Under the pieces are notes generated by a model, which saw nothing but the letters and a program-made list of their open reading frames with translations, was not told where the DNA came from and ran no database searches. From assembly GCF_000794385.1 (NCBI RefSeq), contig NZ_JTJB01000035.1:1-64000 (forward strand): a DNA stretch of 64,000 nucleotides, read 5' to 3'. The translations under genes and the position numbers were made by a program. The first letter of the stretch is position 1. Every line of letters starts with the position of its first letter. This stretch comes from Thermus sp. 2.9 (GTDB taxonomy: Bacteria > Deinococcota > Deinococci > Deinococcales > Thermaceae). Positions 62,486 to 64,000 of the stretch are shown here, one piece after another.

Positions 62486-63423
62486 ACTACCGGGTTTGGG
62501 GGCTCGCGCCCCTCCAGGACGGCGAGCAGGTTTTCCACCGCCACCTCGGCCATGCGTTCCCGGGTGCGCCTGCCCGCCGAGCCGATGTGGGGGGTGATGA
62601 CGGCGTTGGGCAGGGCGTAGAGGGGGTGGCCCGGAGGCAGGGGCTCGGGGTCGGTGACGTCCAGGCCCGCCCCGAGGAGGTGGCCCTTTAGGGCCTCCAC
62701 CAGGGCCTCGGTGTCCACCAGGGCGCCCCGGGCGGTGTTGACGAGGATGGCCCCAGGCTTCATGGCGAAAAGCCTTTCCCGGTTCAGGAGGCGGTGGGTC
62801 TCCGGGGTGAGGGGGGCGTGGAGGGAGACGATGTCTGCGGTGGCGAGGAGGTCTTCAAGGGGAAGGAAGGGGTAGGGGAGGGGCTTGGGGGTACGGCTCG
62901 TGTAGACCACCCGCATCCCGAAGGCCAAGGCCCTCTTGGCCCACCGCCTGGGCGATGCGGGCCCATGCCCACGAGGCCCAGGGTGAGGCCCTGGAGGTCC
63001 GGGCCCAAGAGGAGCTCGGGGTGCCAGGCCCGCCAGTGCCCGCCTCGGGCGTGGGTCCACCCCCTCCACCACGCGCCGGGCCACGGCGAGGAGGAGGGCC
63101 AGGGTGAGGTCGGCGGTGGCCTCGGTGAGGACGTCGGGCGTGTGGGTGACGCGGATGCCCCTAAGCTGGGCCGCCTCCAGGTCCACGTGGTCCACCCCCA
63201 CGCTGTAGCAGGCGATCACCTTGAGGTTTTTCCCCGCCCGGTCCATGACCTCGGCGTCTATGCGGTCCTCCACGATGGGGATGAGGCCGTGGACGCCCTC
63301 CACCTTCCTCAAGAGCTCCTCCCGGGGGAGGAAAAGCCCCTCGTGGACCTCCACCTCCAGGCCCTTCGCCTTTAGGCGCTCCAGGGCCTGCCCCGGCAGG
63401 GTGCGGGTGACGTAGACCCTCAT
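62482..63423 (-). CDS. D-2-hydroxyacid dehydrogenase (glyoxylate/hydroxypyruvate reductase type) with a scrambled NAD-binding segment
   Basis: 313 aa from ATG 63423. The N-terminal substrate domain ([35 protein letters not shown]) and C-terminal catalytic parts ([45 protein letters not shown]) are normal. Between VVEGVD and KRALAFG about 45 residues are nonsense Arg/Pro/Gly. Three one-base excesses (G run 63053-63055, G run 62959-62961, C run 62940-62942) explain it: removing them restores [23 protein letters not shown] with the Rossmann GxGxxG. As written the enzyme could not bind NAD. Confidence 0.85.
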   Translation of the reverse strand: MRVYVTRTLPGQALERLKAKGLEVEVHEGLFLPREELLRKVEGVHGLIPIVEDRIDAEVMDRAGKNLKVIACYSVGVDHVDLEAAQLRGIRVTHTPDVLTEATADLTLALLLAVARRVVEGVDPRPRRALAGLAPRAPLGPGPPGPHPGPRGHGPASPRRWAKRALAFGMRVVYTSRTPKPLPYPFLPLEDLLATADIVSLHAPLTPETHRLLNRERLFAMKPGAILVNTARGALVDTEALVEALKGHLLGAGLDVTDPEPLPPGHPLYALPNAVITPHIGSAGRRTRERMAEVAVENLLAVLEGREPPNPVV

Positions 63424-63983
63424 GCCCCGGCGAAGGAGAGCTCGGCCACCGCCACCAGGGGGCTGCCGAGGGCGCTTGGGCCCATGGGGTGCCACCCCAG
63501 CTCCGCTCCCAGGCCCTCCACCCCTTGCAAGAGTTCCAGGAGGTTTCCGCTCACGGCGAAGTTCTCCAGGGGGTACTGGGCCTTGCCCTCCTCCACCCAA
63601 AGCCCCAGGGCCTGGAGGGAGAAGTCCAGGGTGATGGGGTTGGCCCCGGCATGTAGGCCCTGGGGAGTGCGCTTGCGGAAGTCCAGACCACCTTGGCCCC
63701 GCTCGTCCACCCGCCCCAAGGCGCCCCGGGCCCGGAGGAGGGTTTCCAGGGCCTCCAGGAGGCCTTCGCGGGTGAGGTGGTTGGTGTAGACGTAGACCAC
63801 CTGGGGGCCGAAGAAAAGCCGGATGCCCGCCCCGTAGTCCAGGCCGGAGATGGCCTCTTCCAGCCTTGCGGAGCGCACCCGCATGCGCCGCTTTAAGGAG
63901 CGTTCGGCGTAGACCTCGGCGAAGTCCGCCCCAGCCTGAAGGGCCCGCCGGAGCACCGCCTCCACCGCTTCGGTTGGGAGCAT
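63420..63983 (-). pseudogene. TldD/PmbA-family metalloprotease with a large internal deletion
   Basis: 187 aa against about 440-480 for the family. The N-terminal part (VEAVLRRALQAGADFAEVYAE, SGLDYGAGIRLFFG, TNHLTREGLLEALETLL) runs to about residue 100. It then joins directly to the C-terminal part ([49 protein letters not shown]). The middle, including the zinc HExxxH motif, is absent, so it cannot be an active protease. The reading frame is kept. It starts at leaderless ATG 63983 behind TAGAGT. Confidence 0.8.
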
Positions 63984-63989
63984 GGCAAG

Positions 63990-63995
63990 ACTCTA
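63990..63995 (-). promoter_or_regulatory. -10 box for the leaderless TldD-like gene
   Basis: TAGAGT (complement of 63990-63995), 6 nt, then ATG 63983; no ribosome site. Confidence 0.45.
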
Positions 63996-64000
63996 CCGTG

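Overview
The window comes from a high-GC thermophile that is almost certainly a Thermus species. The ba3-type oxidase genes (cbaD-cbaB-cbaA), lactate dehydrogenase, EF-P, PyrR, MglA and the E1 pair match my memory of T. thermophilus proteins closely, often at identical length; for example the CuA ligands fall at C149, C153, H157 and M160. The sequence is diverged enough that it is probably another species. Many genes overlap by ATGA or GTGA. About a dozen genes have a -10-like hexamer exactly 6 nt upstream of ATG or GTG with no ribosome-binding site, which is the Thermus leaderless-mRNA arrangement.

Layout: 1-430 is a tRNA operon (Pro, Gly, Arg) with promoter and terminator. 430-7031 is accessory and decaying: a frameshifted tyrosine integrase beside tRNA-Arg, an orphan gene, an IS982-type element, then a broken cation ATPase / CBS / cation-exchanger cluster. 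7016-17060 is conserved: UspA, RNase J, PNPase, S15, an MFS transporter, an uncharacterised membrane protein, cytochrome ba3 oxidase and MglA/MglB. 17078-29255 carries an M20 peptidase, an SpeB-type ureohydrolase, an alpha/beta hydrolase hit by an ISAs1-type element, EF-P, AccB/AccC, Asp23-like, NusB, FolD and a large HdrD/EtfD-like Fe-S membrane reductase. 29245-42717 carries a methyltransferase, TerC, an esterase, Ldh, a DUF1517-like protein, LonA, BshA, LptF/LptG- and LptA/C-like envelope genes, a third IS, an O-antigen ligase-like gene, a nitrilase and BioY. 42904-50734 holds gap-pgk-tpiA, a VapBC-like pair, a broken ABC ATPase, an aminotransferase and E1 alpha/beta. 50804-63983 holds MiaB, a flavoprotein, MobA, a second Lon, PyrD, Uma2, the pyrR-pyrB-pyrC operon with leader, an SPW protein, TauE/SafE, a 2-hydroxyacid dehydrogenase and a truncated TldD.

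The working themes are RNA turnover and translation (RNase J, PNPase, S15, EF-P, NusB, MiaB), low-oxygen respiration (ba3), polarity and motility (MglAB), lower glycolysis plus acyl-CoA entry (gap-pgk-tpi, Ldh, E1), biotin-dependent fatty-acid initiation (AccBC, with BioY behind a BirA-like operator) and pyrimidine synthesis.

Caution on quality: at least ten genes carry single-base indels, several in G or C runs, including accB, which should be essential. Many of these frameshifts are therefore probably sequencing or assembly errors. The exchanger at 6609-7031 (in-frame stops) and the TldD gene at 63420-63983 (large internal deletion) look like real decay. I found no CRISPR array and no clearly new multi-gene system. 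The best leads are the orphan gene in the integrase region, the pyr leader peptide/attenuator, the overlapping divergent leaderless promoters, and IS insertions at gene ends and promoters.
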